Shown here: one piece after another, positions 18,998-27,275 of the stretch
Position numbering within the stretch: position 1 is the stretch's first letter
How the letters are laid out: each line of letters starts with the position of its first letter
Source of the DNA: Eubacterium sp.
GTDB taxonomy: Bacteria; Bacillota; Clostridia; Lachnospirales; Lachnospiraceae
DNA: 51,069 bases
Direction: 5' to 3'
NCBI GenBank assembly: GCA_022769325.1
Contig: JALEKC010000006.1
Coordinates: 1-51,069 of the forward strand
The notes under the pieces: generated by a model
What the model was told of the DNA's origin: nothing
The model's database searches: none
Seen by the model: only the letters and a program-made list of their open reading frames with translations
Program-made: the position numbers and the translations under genes

Positions 18998-20833
18998 TTA
19001 AGCTTCTTCCGAAAGAATTTTATCGTCATTTTGTTCAAACAGCGCTTCGAATTCTTCTCTTGTAATTCGCTCTTTTTCAATCAACAATTGTGCCAGGCGA
19101 TCTAAAATGTCTTTATGCTCCATCAAAATCTTCGTTGCCTGCTCATGACAGCGGTCGATGATTGATTTCACTTCCTCATCTATAATTTTGGAAGTAGACT
19201 CGCTAAAACTCTTTGTATGACCGATATCACGGCCGATAAACACTTCATCATCGGAAGTATCATAATTGATCATTCCCAGTTTTTCAGAAAAACCATATTT
19301 GGTCACCATATCTCTGGCTGCCTCTGTGGCCTGCTTAATATCCTGTACCGCTCCGGTGGTCACATCATCAAATACAATTCCCTCGGCGATACGACCTCCG
19401 AGACAAACAGTGATATCCTGCAGCATCTTTCCTCTGGTCAGATGCATCTCATCTCGTTCCGGCAGAGGCATGGTATATCCAGCTGCCCCCTGCCCTGTAG
19501 GAATGATGGAAACAGTGTAAACCGGTCCCACATCCGGAAGAACATGGAACAAAATGGCATGCCCTGCCTCATGATAAGCGGTAATTTTCTTGTCTTTTTC
19601 TGAGATAATACGGCTTTTTTTCTCCGCACCAATCCCCACCTTAATAAAGGATTTTTTAATATCTTCTTCCACGATATAGGCTCGGTTGTCACGAGCTGCC
19701 GCAATGGCCGCTTCATTCAAAAGATTTTCCAGGTCTGCACCCACAAATCCCGCCGTGGTACGTGCCACATCTTCCAGATTTACGTCCTCTCCCAGAGGTT
19801 TCTCCTTGGCATGCACCTTTAAAATTTCTTCCCGTCCACGCACATCTGGACGTCCCACCGTAATTTTTCGGTCAAAACGTCCCGGGCGCAAAATCGCCGG
19901 GTCCAAAATATCCACACGGTTGGTAGCTGCCATCACAATAATTCCTTCGTTGATACCAAATCCGTCCATTTCCACAAGCATCTGGTTCAGGGTCTGCTCT
20001 CTCTCGTCATGACCGCCTCCAAGACCACTTCCACGTCGTCTTGCCACCGCATCAATTTCATCAATAAATACGATACAAGGAGCTTTTTTCTTGGCTTCCT
20101 CAAACAAATCTCTCACGCGGGAAGCTCCTACACCAACAAACATTTCTACAAAATCCGAACCGGAAATGCTGAAAAATGGCACTCCTGCCTCTCCGGCCAC
20201 CGCTTTTGCCAAAAGTGTTTTACCCGTTCCCGGAGGCCCCACCATCAAAACGCCTTTCGGAATTCTGGCTCCCAATTTGGTATATTTGGAAGGTGCAGAC
20301 AAAAAGTCCACAATTTCTTCTAATTGCTCTTTTTCTTCCACAAGACCGGCGACATCGGCAAAGGTCTTTACTTTGTCATCCGGCATGGTCAGGGTGGCAC
20401 GACTCTTTCCAAAGTTTGCCATTTTATTGCCACCGCCTCCGGCATTTGGCATCATCATACTAAATAAAACAAAAAATAGAACAAATCCGATGATATATGG
20501 TAAGATTTCGATGTACCATGGGGTACGTGCCACATCTTCCAGATGATACTCCGTAAAGTTCTGACCCTCCAGATAGGCTATCATGTCATTGACATCGGAG
20601 ATATAAAGTTGCTTTTTTCCTTTTTCATATTGCGCGATTAACTGTCCTGTAGGCACTTCTGCATTTTGTTCGATGGTTATTTTTTTTATCTTTTTGTCAC
20701 TCAAATCCTGCTTAAACTGAGACATCGAATACGCATCCCGATTATAATCCACAAGATAACTATTAAATAAATAAGATATTCCTATTACCAAAAGCAAAAC
20801 GATAAAAAAGCCATAGCCTTTTACATTTTTCAT
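18998..20833 (-). CDS. ftsH: ATP-dependent zinc metalloprotease FtsH
   Basis: Membrane AAA+ protease that degrades misassembled membrane proteins and regulators. 611 residues with two TM helices (about 8-26 and 109-128) flanking an extracytoplasmic domain. Walker A GPPGTGKT (199-206), Walker B IVFIDE (254-259), second region of homology RPGRFDR (316-322), zinc site HEAGH (421-425) and the third ligand region in [11 protein letters not shown] Gly-rich linker (AGGGGN) precedes the AAA domain. The start ATG overlaps the end of hpt by 4 nt (SD AAGGAGGGTGAAGA), the same order as the Bacillus tilS-hprT-ftsH operon. Confidence 0.98.
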   Translation of the reverse strand: MKNVKGYGFFIVLLLVIGISYLFNSYLVDYNRDAYSMSQFKQDLSDKKIKKITIEQNAEVPTGQLIAQYEKGKKQLYISDVNDMIAYLEGQNFTEYHLEDVARTPWYIEILPYIIGFVLFFVLFSMMMPNAGGGGNKMANFGKSRATLTMPDDKVKTFADVAGLVEEKEQLEEIVDFLSAPSKYTKLGARIPKGVLMVGPPGTGKTLLAKAVAGEAGVPFFSISGSDFVEMFVGVGASRVRDLFEEAKKKAPCIVFIDEIDAVARRRGSGLGGGHDEREQTLNQMLVEMDGFGINEGIIVMAATNRVDILDPAILRPGRFDRKITVGRPDVRGREEILKVHAKEKPLGEDVNLEDVARTTAGFVGADLENLLNEAAIAAARDNRAYIVEEDIKKSFIKVGIGAEKKSRIISEKDKKITAYHEAGHAILFHVLPDVGPVYTVSIIPTGQGAAGYTMPLPERDEMHLTRGKMLQDITVCLGGRIAEGIVFDDVTTGAVQDIKQATEAARDMVTKYGFSEKLGMINYDTSDDEVFIGRDIGHTKSFSESTSKIIDEEVKSIIDRCHEQATKILMEHKDILDRLAQLLIEKERITREEFEALFEQNDDKILSEEA

Positions 20834-21366
20834 TCTTCACCCTCCTTGAAATTAAGTTCTCCAATATAGGGAAGATTTCGGTATTTTTGAGCATAATCCA
20901 TACCAAATCCTACCACAAATTTATCCGGAATCGTAAATCCGGTATAATCCGGAGTCACCTCCGACACACGGCCGGCCGGTTTATCTAAAAATGAGCAAAG
21001 GCGCAGACTCTCCGGCTCTCTTTTGGCAAGCATGTGCATCAAAAAAGAAAGCGTTCTTCCGGAATCCACGATATCTTCAATCACAATCACATGTTTTCCT
21101 TTCACATTGATTTCTTCGTCCTGATTGATTCGCACCACACCGGAACTTGTCAATCCGTCACCATAACTGGAAACACTCAAAAAGCCCATTTTCACCGGAA
21201 TCGTCAGATATTTTGACAATTCACAGGTAAAATATACACTTCCTTTGAGAATACAAAGGAGAAAAACTTCCTTTCCTTCATAGTCCCGATTAATCTGTGC
21301 AGCGATTTCCTGAACTTTTTCCCTAATCTCTTCTTCCGAAATCAATACTTTAATTTCTTCTTTCAT
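20830..21366 (-). CDS. hpt: Hypoxanthine phosphoribosyltransferase
   Basis: Purine salvage: converts hypoxanthine or guanine plus PRPP to IMP or GMP. 178 residues. The PRPP-binding motif VIVIEDIVDSGRT (93-105) and the base-binding C-terminal segment KFVVGFGMDYAQKYRNLPYIG are clear. The SSYGDGLTSSG loop is typical of bacterial Hpt. SD AAGGATC before the ATG. Translationally coupled to ftsH through a 4-nt overlap. In Bacillus, HprT is linked to TilS function and ftsH expression; the conserved order suggests the same here. Confidence 0.96.
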   Translation of the reverse strand: MKEEIKVLISEEEIREKVQEIAAQINRDYEGKEVFLLCILKGSVYFTCELSKYLTIPVKMGFLSVSSYGDGLTSSGVVRINQDEEINVKGKHVIVIEDIVDSGRTLSFLMHMLAKREPESLRLCSFLDKPAGRVSEVTPDYTGFTIPDKFVVGFGMDYAQKYRNLPYIGELNFKEGEE

Positions 21367-21445
21367 GATCCTTTTTTTACCTCACTGTTTTCTGTTTTTC
21401 GTTGCAAATCGCAGCCCTCCACCCACATGCGAATCGTAACTTTTT

Positions 21446-22837
21446 TCAACACTTTGTCAAGACTACCACAAGAACCTGCTTCGTCTCCTCAGTTATTTTA
21501 TATGCATCACTCATCCGTCCCGGAACTGCCCAGAGCACATGTTTTCCATCTGCCAGAACAATCTCCCTCTTTCTTTCACTCAATGGAATCTTTTCATCGA
21601 TATAATATCGCGAAAGTTTCTTTTTGTTTCCCTGCTTATCCATCACAAAGAAATCTCCCTCTTCCGGATTGCGTAATTCAATGCCACCCCTTATGTTATC
21701 ATAATTGAACCATTTCGTATAGTCTTTTTGTAGAATTTCTTCCGGCAGTTTTTCTCGGTCCACCACATCCATACAAAGAAGCATCCGCTCCCGGTGAATT
21801 TCCACCACTCCTTCATAAGGAAGCTGGCAAAGTTCTTTTTTCGGTACAACGACATCGGCAATTTGATTTTTGAACCATACATACTTATATCGCCGCTCTA
21901 CACAGATGTTTCCCGGCAGGCATACCTTTTTGCCGGCCACTTTTTTCGTCAGTGAAATTACCATTTTGTAATGTTTCTCGGTAATATCTTTCACCGAATC
22001 CCGAAAGTTTTTCAAAATCAGTCGGATAATTTCAATCTGAATGACAATATCCATTTTGGCAAATTCTTCGCAGGAATAATAATATTCGCCACGATCCGCA
22101 TGCACCAGCCTCATATATTCCTTTTTCGCCTGTTTTTCGATATAAGAATTCTGCAGGGCTATCTTCTGGGCCGCCTTTGCCACATGTTGCTTTGCCCGGC
22201 TGTTAATCTCTTCCTCCACATAAGGAAACACCCGGAGACGAATTTTATTTCTGGAATAATCCTCCTGCTCATTGGTGGCATCCGTACAAAATGAAAGATT
22301 ACGTTCCTCCACATATCTTGCAATTTCTGTTCGCCCAGCAAATAAAATCGGCCGGATGACATATTCCCTCTTTGGGAAAATACCGGACAGACCACGGGGG
22401 CCGCTTCCACGAAACATCTGAAAAAGCACTGTTTCAGCCACATCATCCTGGTTGTGGGCAATGGCGATTTTCTGATATCCCCGTTCCATACACACATGCT
22501 GCATAATCTGATAACGCATGTATCTTCCCGCTTCTTCTTCTGTCATTTTCCGTTCCTTTGCCACCTGGCAAATATCCACTCGCTCGCTGTAACATTCAAG
22601 TCCCATGGATTCTGCCAATTCTTTTACAAAAGCTTCATCCCTGTCCGCTTCCTCTCCCCGCAGACAGTGATTGACATGAACCACAAGAAGGGACAATTCA
22701 TACTCTTCTTTACATCGATTCAAAATATCCAGAAGGCATACCGAATCTTTCCCTCCGGATACTCCGACCACGATACGATCACCTTTTCCAAATAGTTTAT
22801 TCCGTTCATTATACTTTAGTACTTTCGCTTTTAACAT
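21446..22837 (-). CDS. tilS: tRNA(Ile)-lysidine synthase
   Basis: Modifies C34 of the CAU-anticodon tRNA-Ile to lysidine so that it reads AUA. 463 residues from the ATG at 22837, which has TGGAGGATTTC upstream. A longer in-frame start lies in the spoIIE 3' end and was rejected. PP-loop ATPase motif VVGVSGGKDSVCLLD (23-37), then the AHNQDDVAETVLFQMFRGSG block, GIFPKRE and RPIL, plus TilS C-terminal domains ending in YKITEETKQVLVV. It lies 25 bp after spoIIE on the same strand. Confidence 0.96.
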   Translation of the reverse strand: MLKAKVLKYNERNKLFGKGDRIVVGVSGGKDSVCLLDILNRCKEEYELSLLVVHVNHCLRGEEADRDEAFVKELAESMGLECYSERVDICQVAKERKMTEEEAGRYMRYQIMQHVCMERGYQKIAIAHNQDDVAETVLFQMFRGSGPRGLSGIFPKREYVIRPILFAGRTEIARYVEERNLSFCTDATNEQEDYSRNKIRLRVFPYVEEEINSRAKQHVAKAAQKIALQNSYIEKQAKKEYMRLVHADRGEYYYSCEEFAKMDIVIQIEIIRLILKNFRDSVKDITEKHYKMVISLTKKVAGKKVCLPGNICVERRYKYVWFKNQIADVVVPKKELCQLPYEGVVEIHRERMLLCMDVVDREKLPEEILQKDYTKWFNYDNIRGGIELRNPEEGDFFVMDKQGNKKKLSRYYIDEKIPLSERKREIVLADGKHVLWAVPGRMSDAYKITEETKQVLVVVLTKC

Positions 22838-22862
22838 GAAATCCTCCACACATTCCGTAACC

Positions 22863-25166
22863 TTATTTTTTCCAGATTCCGGCCACCAAAACACTCATGT
22901 CATCAAAAGGCTGTCTGGCATTGCGAGACAGGGCCTCCATCAAAACACTTCGGGCCATCTCGGATGGGTTATTGGTTTTTAGGTTCTCTAAAATATTTTC
23001 TACATAAAATTCTTTTTCATCCCCTGGAAACGCATCTACCACTCCGTCGGATACCATCACAACAAAATCCCCTTCTTCTAACATCTGGGTGACGGTTTCC
23101 GGCTTTGCTTCCATCTCCACCCCCACTGGCAGCGCACTGGAAAAAATGGTCTTCACTCCATCTTTCTTTTTAATAAATGTAGCCGCTGCACCATTTTTTA
23201 CAATCTCACAACTTCCACTATAAAGGTCAATGGCTGTCATGTCAAGTGTTGTAAATGTTTTTCCTTCATAAGACATGACAAATAACGTATTAATCAAACG
23301 AATGGCGGACTCTTTGCGAAATCCTGCTTCCACCAGACTTTCCAGCACATCTACCAGATTTTCACTGTCTCGGCAGGCCCGCATCCCGCTTCCCATCCCA
23401 TCTGACAGCATCATTATCAATTCCCCGGTACGAAGTTCCATAAAAGAGAAATTATCTCCGGACACCGTCTCGCCACTTTTGGTCGCCCGGGCCAATCCCG
23501 TAAGCGTCTTATAATTCACATCCTGAACAAAAGTGGTCACTTCAAATTCTTTGGAAATGACATTTTTCACATAGCGCCCTGCCGTCATACGCATGTCCAG
23601 CACAGACTCCAATGCCAGCGCAACATCTTTTTTGGTAATGCAGGCATTCCCTCTGGTCTTCGCCAAAAAACAGACCTCCAGATTTCCTTTGTAATCTTTC
23701 TGAAAAGAAAGATTTTTCACATGAATCCCGAGAGAACGTAGGGCAAACAGCACTTTTTTCTTCGTTTCCTCCGGCACATCTGCCGTCTGGTTCAATTCCT
23801 GGGTAAATCCCCTCAATGCATTGGCAATTTCATACATCTGGGAGGCCATAGCTTCCCTACTCTCTGCCATTTTATTGCGCCAACTCAGATTCATCCGGGC
23901 CACTGCCATCCGTTCATTCAATTTTTCCGCATACTCTTCCAGATGAATGCATCGACTCAGGAAAGCCGCATCTACCTGCTGGCATTCCACCGTTCCCTGT
24001 TCACTGGCTGCTGCCAGGATACCACGCATATTGTCATAGGTTTCTTCATAATGCATTTCCCAGCAATATTTGCAATTTTCACAATCGCTGCAAATCTTTT
24101 CTGCCAGTTCATCAAAAATCAATTCCATCTCTTCCCCGGAAATGTGATTTTCACATTTGGTAAAATCCCGGAATGATTTGGCAAGTCTCAAAAAAGCAGT
24201 GGAAAATCCATCAATTTTTTCATTGGCAAGACTCATTAAATCTGCTTTTGCAAAGGGATTCTCCTGTTGCCGCATAAAATCCATCTCAATGGTACGCACC
24301 ATTTCCTTCGGAAGTGCCAAAAACAAAATTACTGCCGACACCATCCCGCGAAGTTCCACAATTCCCAGCACTTCATTCCGAATGACATAGGCAAAAATCA
24401 CACCGGCCAGGGCAAAAGCGATAGCGCTGATGACACGTCCGATTTCCCGAAAAATCCCTACAGTAATGCCAAGTACACAATAAATACCTATTACTATCAT
24501 ATCACTTCCGTCGGCAACTGACAAGATACCACCTGCAGCTCCCGCAATGGCTCCCACCGCTGCTCCATATCGATATCCGGCAAACAATACCAATAAATAC
24601 CCAAAAGTCTCCACCAGGGAGAATACTCCGTCAAACAAGTGAGGCATGCCATAAATGCTAAGGCTCAAAAGCAACAGCACACTAATCATTTCTTCATTGC
24701 TCAAACTGCGTTCCCAGTCCTCATACAGAAAAAAACAAAGCCCCCATTGCATCACATTTGCCATGGCCACAATGCAAATACTTTCCAACACCGCCGTATA
24801 TACTACACCTGTCGTCCCGTGTTGCAAAAATCCGGTGGTAATTGCCAAGACAACATTTAAAATACCTCCCAGCGTGGCAATCGCCAGACAACTTCCTTCT
24901 TTTCCATCTATTTTCTTCATGATTTTTTGTACAAACCAAATCAATCCTATCATCATAATGTAATGCAGAAAGTCCAATCCTTGGGCCTTCGTAATATAAC
25001 CTGCCAGAACCGCCAAAAAGACAAGACCTCGCCCTCCGGGATACACCCCCGATGCACACAAATATGCCAGACCAAAGGGATTTATTGAAAACATCCACAC
25101 CCGTCCAAGTAGTAATCCAATGCCAATTTCCATCAACCAACGTTTTTTCGACACAGCGCCATTCAT
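22863..25166 (-). CDS. spoIIE: Stage II sporulation protein E (serine phosphatase)
   Basis: SpoIIE dephosphorylates SpoIIAA to activate sigma-F in the forespore and helps place the polar septum. 767 residues: N-terminal ~300 residues with about 9-10 hydrophobic segments, a central regulatory/oligomerisation region including a Cys-rich segment (CSDCENCKYCWE), and a C-terminal PP2C domain with GDNFSF, MLSDGMGSGMRA (metal-binding Asp) and VVMVSDGVVDAFPGDEKE. Normal length for clostridial SpoIIE. Its promoter has the 21-bp spacing expected for Spo0A control. SD AAGGAG about 11 nt from ATG. tilS follows closely. Confidence 0.97.
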   Translation of the reverse strand: MNGAVSKKRWLMEIGIGLLLGRVWMFSINPFGLAYLCASGVYPGGRGLVFLAVLAGYITKAQGLDFLHYIMMIGLIWFVQKIMKKIDGKEGSCLAIATLGGILNVVLAITTGFLQHGTTGVVYTAVLESICIVAMANVMQWGLCFFLYEDWERSLSNEEMISVLLLLSLSIYGMPHLFDGVFSLVETFGYLLVLFAGYRYGAAVGAIAGAAGGILSVADGSDMIVIGIYCVLGITVGIFREIGRVISAIAFALAGVIFAYVIRNEVLGIVELRGMVSAVILFLALPKEMVRTIEMDFMRQQENPFAKADLMSLANEKIDGFSTAFLRLAKSFRDFTKCENHISGEEMELIFDELAEKICSDCENCKYCWEMHYEETYDNMRGILAAASEQGTVECQQVDAAFLSRCIHLEEYAEKLNERMAVARMNLSWRNKMAESREAMASQMYEIANALRGFTQELNQTADVPEETKKKVLFALRSLGIHVKNLSFQKDYKGNLEVCFLAKTRGNACITKKDVALALESVLDMRMTAGRYVKNVISKEFEVTTFVQDVNYKTLTGLARATKSGETVSGDNFSFMELRTGELIMMLSDGMGSGMRACRDSENLVDVLESLVEAGFRKESAIRLINTLFVMSYEGKTFTTLDMTAIDLYSGSCEIVKNGAAATFIKKKDGVKTIFSSALPVGVEMEAKPETVTQMLEEGDFVVMVSDGVVDAFPGDEKEFYVENILENLKTNNPSEMARSVLMEALSRNARQPFDDMSVLVAGIWKK

Positions 25167-25208
25167 TCTACCGCTCGCTCCTTTCCTTTGCTTTCATTCG
25201 TAACGTTA

Positions 25209-25241
25209 AGTATAACGAATAAGCGGCTCGAATGTTGTCAA
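25209..25241 (-). promoter_or_regulatory. Spo0A-type sigma-A promoter of spoIIE (21-bp spacer)
   Basis: On minus: -35 TTGACA (25241-25236), a 21-bp spacer and -10 TATACT (25214-25209). Consensus elements with a 21-bp spacer are the hallmark of Bacillus spoIIE/spoIIG promoters that need Spo0A~P. The ATG is 43 bp downstream of the -10. Confidence 0.85.
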
Positions 25242-25280
25242 AAAAAGAACCGTGCCAAAAAAACTTTTCGACACGATTCT
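25240..25280 (-). terminator. Intrinsic terminator of divIC
   Basis: On minus, AGAATCGTGTC (25280-25270) pairs with GGCACGGTTCT (25256-25246) including G-U pairs, followed by seven T. The T-run overlaps the upstream edge of the spoIIE -35, so termination and spoIIE initiation are packed together. Confidence 0.85.
25267..25273 (-). promoter_or_regulatory. 0A box (Spo0A-binding site) upstream of spoIIE
   Basis: TGTCGAA on the minus strand matches the 0A-box consensus exactly. It is 25 bp upstream of the spoIIE -35 and inside the divIC terminator stem. A second one-mismatch version, TGTCAAA (plus, 25236-25242), overlaps the -35. Confidence 0.7.
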
Positions 25281-25570
25281 CATTTTGCTTTGAATACAAT
25301 CTCGTTGTCATATACCAGGCCGAATTTTTCTCTGGCAATTTCCTCAATGTATTCATCCGTCTGCATGTAATTCTTCTGCTCTTCAATGCGTTTCGCTTCT
25401 TTTTCCAAATTGCTTTTCTTCGCTTCCAACTCCGTTTTCTGCTCTTGGAGGGAACTACAGGTACCACGAAGGGAAATGCTATGGATTCCCAGCGTTGCAC
25501 AGAACAAAAGAACAACCGTCATAACCAGATACAATCCGGTACGATTGGGTTTCTTTTTTCCTTTTTTCAT
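25280..25570 (-). CDS. divIC: Septum formation initiator family protein DivIC
   Basis: Small bitopic division protein that bridges FtsL/DivIB and the septal synthase. 96 residues from the ATG at 25570 (SD ATGGAG, 6-nt spacing), preferred over the ATG 12 nt upstream. Basic N-terminus, one TM helix (about 14-32), then a heptad-rich coiled coil and the FtsB/DivIC ending EYIEEIAREKFGLVYDNEIVF. Located between yabQ and spoIIE exactly as in Bacillus. It has its own promoter within the end of yabQ. Confidence 0.93.
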   Translation of the reverse strand: MKKGKKKPNRTGLYLVMTVVLLFCATLGIHSISLRGTCSSLQEQKTELEAKKSNLEKEAKRIEEQKNYMQTDEYIEEIAREKFGLVYDNEIVFKAK

Positions 25571-25688
25571 TGAATTCTCCATTCTGGAGCGACTACGCCC
25601 ACATTTTCATAACTTTTTTTACTTTTCTCAATCCGTTCACATTCTACAACTGTACTACTTTTCTAACCCTGTAGACTAATGTGTTTTT

Positions 25689-25717
25689 ATTATAAATCCT
25701 TTCGGCACAAATATCAA
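25689..25717 (-). promoter_or_regulatory. Sigma-A promoter of divIC
   Basis: On minus: TTGATA (25717-25712), a 17-bp spacer and TATAAT (25694-25689). The -35 overlaps the yabQ stop codon, giving vegetative divIC expression independent of the sporulation genes upstream. Confidence 0.8.
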
Positions 25718-26103
25718 GTTTTTTTTTGATTTTTTTTCGTTTTTTTTAGCAATCTTTTACATTTTCGAACACATGGTTGCATTATTTTTCGGCGTATCCA
25801 GAAAATTGCCCGAATCACTCCCCGGGAAATAGCGTTTCCAAATATTTGATGGTAGGCAACCCCTCCCAGACCAAAAGCCACCACAAAAAAAATGCGCATC
25901 GTTCCGAAATTGCATATAAATATCATGCGAAATACCATAATCGCCGCTATCAAAAAGAAAAGGGTATCCAGCAACCATTTTCCCTTTGTCTTAAGGTGGA
26001 AGACCTGCCGCAACACGCGCACAACTTCATAGCAGGCCATTACCGCAAATCCACTAATCAGAGAACCTGCTAAAAATACCATCTGGCTTCGAATCATTTC
26101 CAT
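25714..26103 (-). CDS. yabQ: Spore cortex biosynthesis protein YabQ
   Basis: Membrane protein of the mother cell needed for cortex formation in Bacillus. 129 residues with about 3-4 TM segments (LAGSLISGFAVMACYEVVRVLR, DTLFFLIAAIMVF, FFVVAFGLGGVAYHQIFG; split here) and a strongly basic C-terminus. The coding strand of the tail contains several runs of 7-9 A. The start ATG lies 3 nt after the yabP stop, so translation is probably coupled; the SD is weak and distant. Confidence 0.9.
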   Translation of the reverse strand: MEMIRSQMVFLAGSLISGFAVMACYEVVRVLRQVFHLKTKGKWLLDTLFFLIAAIMVFRMIFICNFGTMRIFFVVAFGLGGVAYHQIFGNAISRGVIRAIFWIRRKIMQPCVRKCKRLLKKTKKNQKKT

Positions 26104-26106
26104 ATT

Positions 26107-26406
26107 TTATTGAAAAAGCCTTCCTAGAAAATTTTTCGTCTCCGTCATTGTATGGGGATCCGAGTATTGCATTTCATCAAAGGTTCCCTCTATGTCCACC
26201 TCTCCCCGCTCCAGGGTAAGACGGCTCACATGTAAATCCTGGCCCTTTATGGCAAGGCGCCCCCGAATGGTATCCAACAGCACTTGATTGCTGTCAAAGG
26301 AAATGACTTCCTTTATCCCGGTCAAAGTTGCATTTTTACGCTCTTTCAGCACAATATGGTGCGAATTGAAATGTGGTTCTCTCCGATTTTCCTGACTTTC
26401 CAACAT
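26107..26406 (-). CDS. yabP: Sporulation protein YabP
   Basis: Member of the YabP/YqfC family; acts in cortex assembly with YabQ in the mother cell. 99 residues from the ATG at 26406, preceded by AGGATGGATAGG. Longer upstream starts would run through the rqcP terminator and were rejected. Typical motifs: HHIVLKERKNATLTGIKEV, FDSNQVLLDTIRGRLAIKGQ and VDIEGTFDEMQY. It carries its own sigma-E-like promoter and forms an operon with yabQ. Confidence 0.93.
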   Translation of the reverse strand: MLESQENRREPHFNSHHIVLKERKNATLTGIKEVISFDSNQVLLDTIRGRLAIKGQDLHVSRLTLERGEVDIEGTFDEMQYSDPHTMTETKNFLGRLFQ

Positions 26407-26434
26407 TCCTATCCATCCTGTCTTTTTTATATTA

Positions 26435-26463
26435 ATCCTATGTCTGCTCATAAAAAAATATGC
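26435..26463 (-). promoter_or_regulatory. Sigma-E-type promoter of yabPQ
   Basis: On minus: -35 GCATATT (26463-26457), a 14-bp spacer and -10 CATAGGAT (26442-26435). This fits the Bacillus sigma-E pattern (kmATATT-N14-CATACAnT) with mismatches only at the third A/C positions of the -10. The -35 overlaps the rqcP terminator stem and T-run. The -10 ends about 28 bp before the ATG. Confidence 0.65.
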
Positions 26464-26482
26464 CCGTAACCAACAGGCATAT
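26451..26482 (-). terminator. Intrinsic terminator of rqcP
   Basis: On minus: ATATGCC (26482-26476) pairs with GGCATAT (26464-26458), followed by seven T. It begins 4 nt after the rqcP stop codon and separates the housekeeping gene from yabP. Confidence 0.8.
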
Positions 26483-26485
26483 CTT

Positions 26486-26725
26486 TTAGATATAACGATA
26501 CAATTCTTTGGCTTCATCCTTTTTACAAGTGTCTTCCACCCGAAGCACTTCTACTTTTGTCATTTTGTCTCCAAAATGAATCTCAATGATATCTCCCGGT
26601 TTGATGTTCAATGACGCCTTTGCTACTTTGTCATTGACAAGGATTCTCCCTGCGTCACACGCTTCATTAGCCACCGGCCGACGCTTTATAAGCCGGGATA
26701 CTTTTAAATATTTGTCTAATCTCAT
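26486..26725 (-). CDS. rqcP: S4-domain ribosome quality-control protein RqcP (YabO/HslR-like)
   Basis: RqcP binds stalled 50S-peptidyl-tRNA complexes and works with RqcH in alanine tailing in Bacillus. 79 residues, essentially one S4 RNA-binding domain: MRLDKYLKVSRLIKRRPVAN, DAGRILVNDK and IKPGDIIEIHFG. SD AGGAGAAAATC. The yabO-yabP-yabQ-divIC order is the same as in Bacillus. It is downstream of hup with a weak hairpin between. Confidence 0.93.
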   Translation of the reverse strand: MRLDKYLKVSRLIKRRPVANEACDAGRILVNDKVAKASLNIKPGDIIEIHFGDKMTKVEVLRVEDTCKKDEAKELYRYI

Positions 26726-26740
26726 GATTTTCTCCTATAA

Positions 26741-26782
26741 CTGAAACAAGGCGCCTACGGAATCTCCTCCAAGGCACCTTGT
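26741..26782 (-). terminator. Hairpin after hup
   Basis: On minus, ACAAGGTGCCT (26782-26772) pairs with AGGCGCCTTGT (26756-26746), 11 bp with one G-U. Only a short TTGTTTC follows, so termination may be partial, with read-through into rqcP. Confidence 0.55.
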
Positions 26783-26803
26783 ACAATATCCACATAATAT
26801 GAA

Positions 26804-27079
26804 TTATTTGTTTACAGCTTCTTTCAAAGCTTTACCTGCTTTAAACTTAGGTGCTTTACAAGCTGGAACATTCATAGGTTTTCCTGTCAATGGGTTCACA
26901 CCATTTCTTGCTGCGCGATCTGCAACTTCGAAAGAACCGAAACCTACTAACTGTACTTTTCCGCCAGCTTTCAATTCGTCTGTTACTACGTCAACAAATG
27001 CTTTCAAAGCTTTCTCTGCATCTTTTTTTGACAATTCAGCCTGATCTGCCATAGCTGCAACTAATTCTGTTTTGTTCAT
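26804..27079 (-). CDS. hup: HU-family DNA-binding protein
   Basis: Histone-like nucleoid protein that bends DNA. 91 residues of normal HU length: MNKTELVAAMADQAELSKKD, the VQLVGFGSFEV core and the beta-arm ARNGVNPLTGKPMNVPA with the intercalating Pro. SD GAGGAGGATATAATCC. Strong promoter and a repeat-containing leader lie upstream. In many Clostridia an HU gene precedes rqcP, as here. Confidence 0.97.
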   Translation of the reverse strand: MNKTELVAAMADQAELSKKDAEKALKAFVDVVTDELKAGGKVQLVGFGSFEVADRAARNGVNPLTGKPMNVPACKAPKFKAGKALKEAVNK

Positions 27080-27110
27080 GGATTATATCCTCCTCGTGAT
27101 TTCTTTATTT

Positions 27111-27152
27111 TTTTGTAAACCTACAACATCCGTTCATGTTTTGTAAACCTAC
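27111..27152 (-). repeat. 14-bp direct repeat in the hup leader
   Basis: On minus, GTAGGTTTACAAAA occurs at 27152-27139 and again at 27124-27111, a period of 28 bp. Both copies lie between the hup -10 and its SD, in the expected 5' untranslated RNA. Confidence 0.8.
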
Positions 27153-27160
27153 TAACACTA

Positions 27161-27189
27161 TTTATACCCTTTTTTTCATCATTTGTCAA
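27161..27189 (-). promoter_or_regulatory. Strong sigma-A promoter of hup
   Basis: On minus: consensus TTGACA (27189-27184), a 17-bp spacer and TATAAA (27166-27161). About 80 bp upstream of the ATG. Strength fits an abundant nucleoid protein. Confidence 0.85.
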
Positions 27190-27275
27190 GATTTTTTACT
27201 GCAATTACCATAAAAAAGCGACTTTTTTTACATATTATTCATTTTTTCCATGAAATTTTGATGACATTTGGACAA

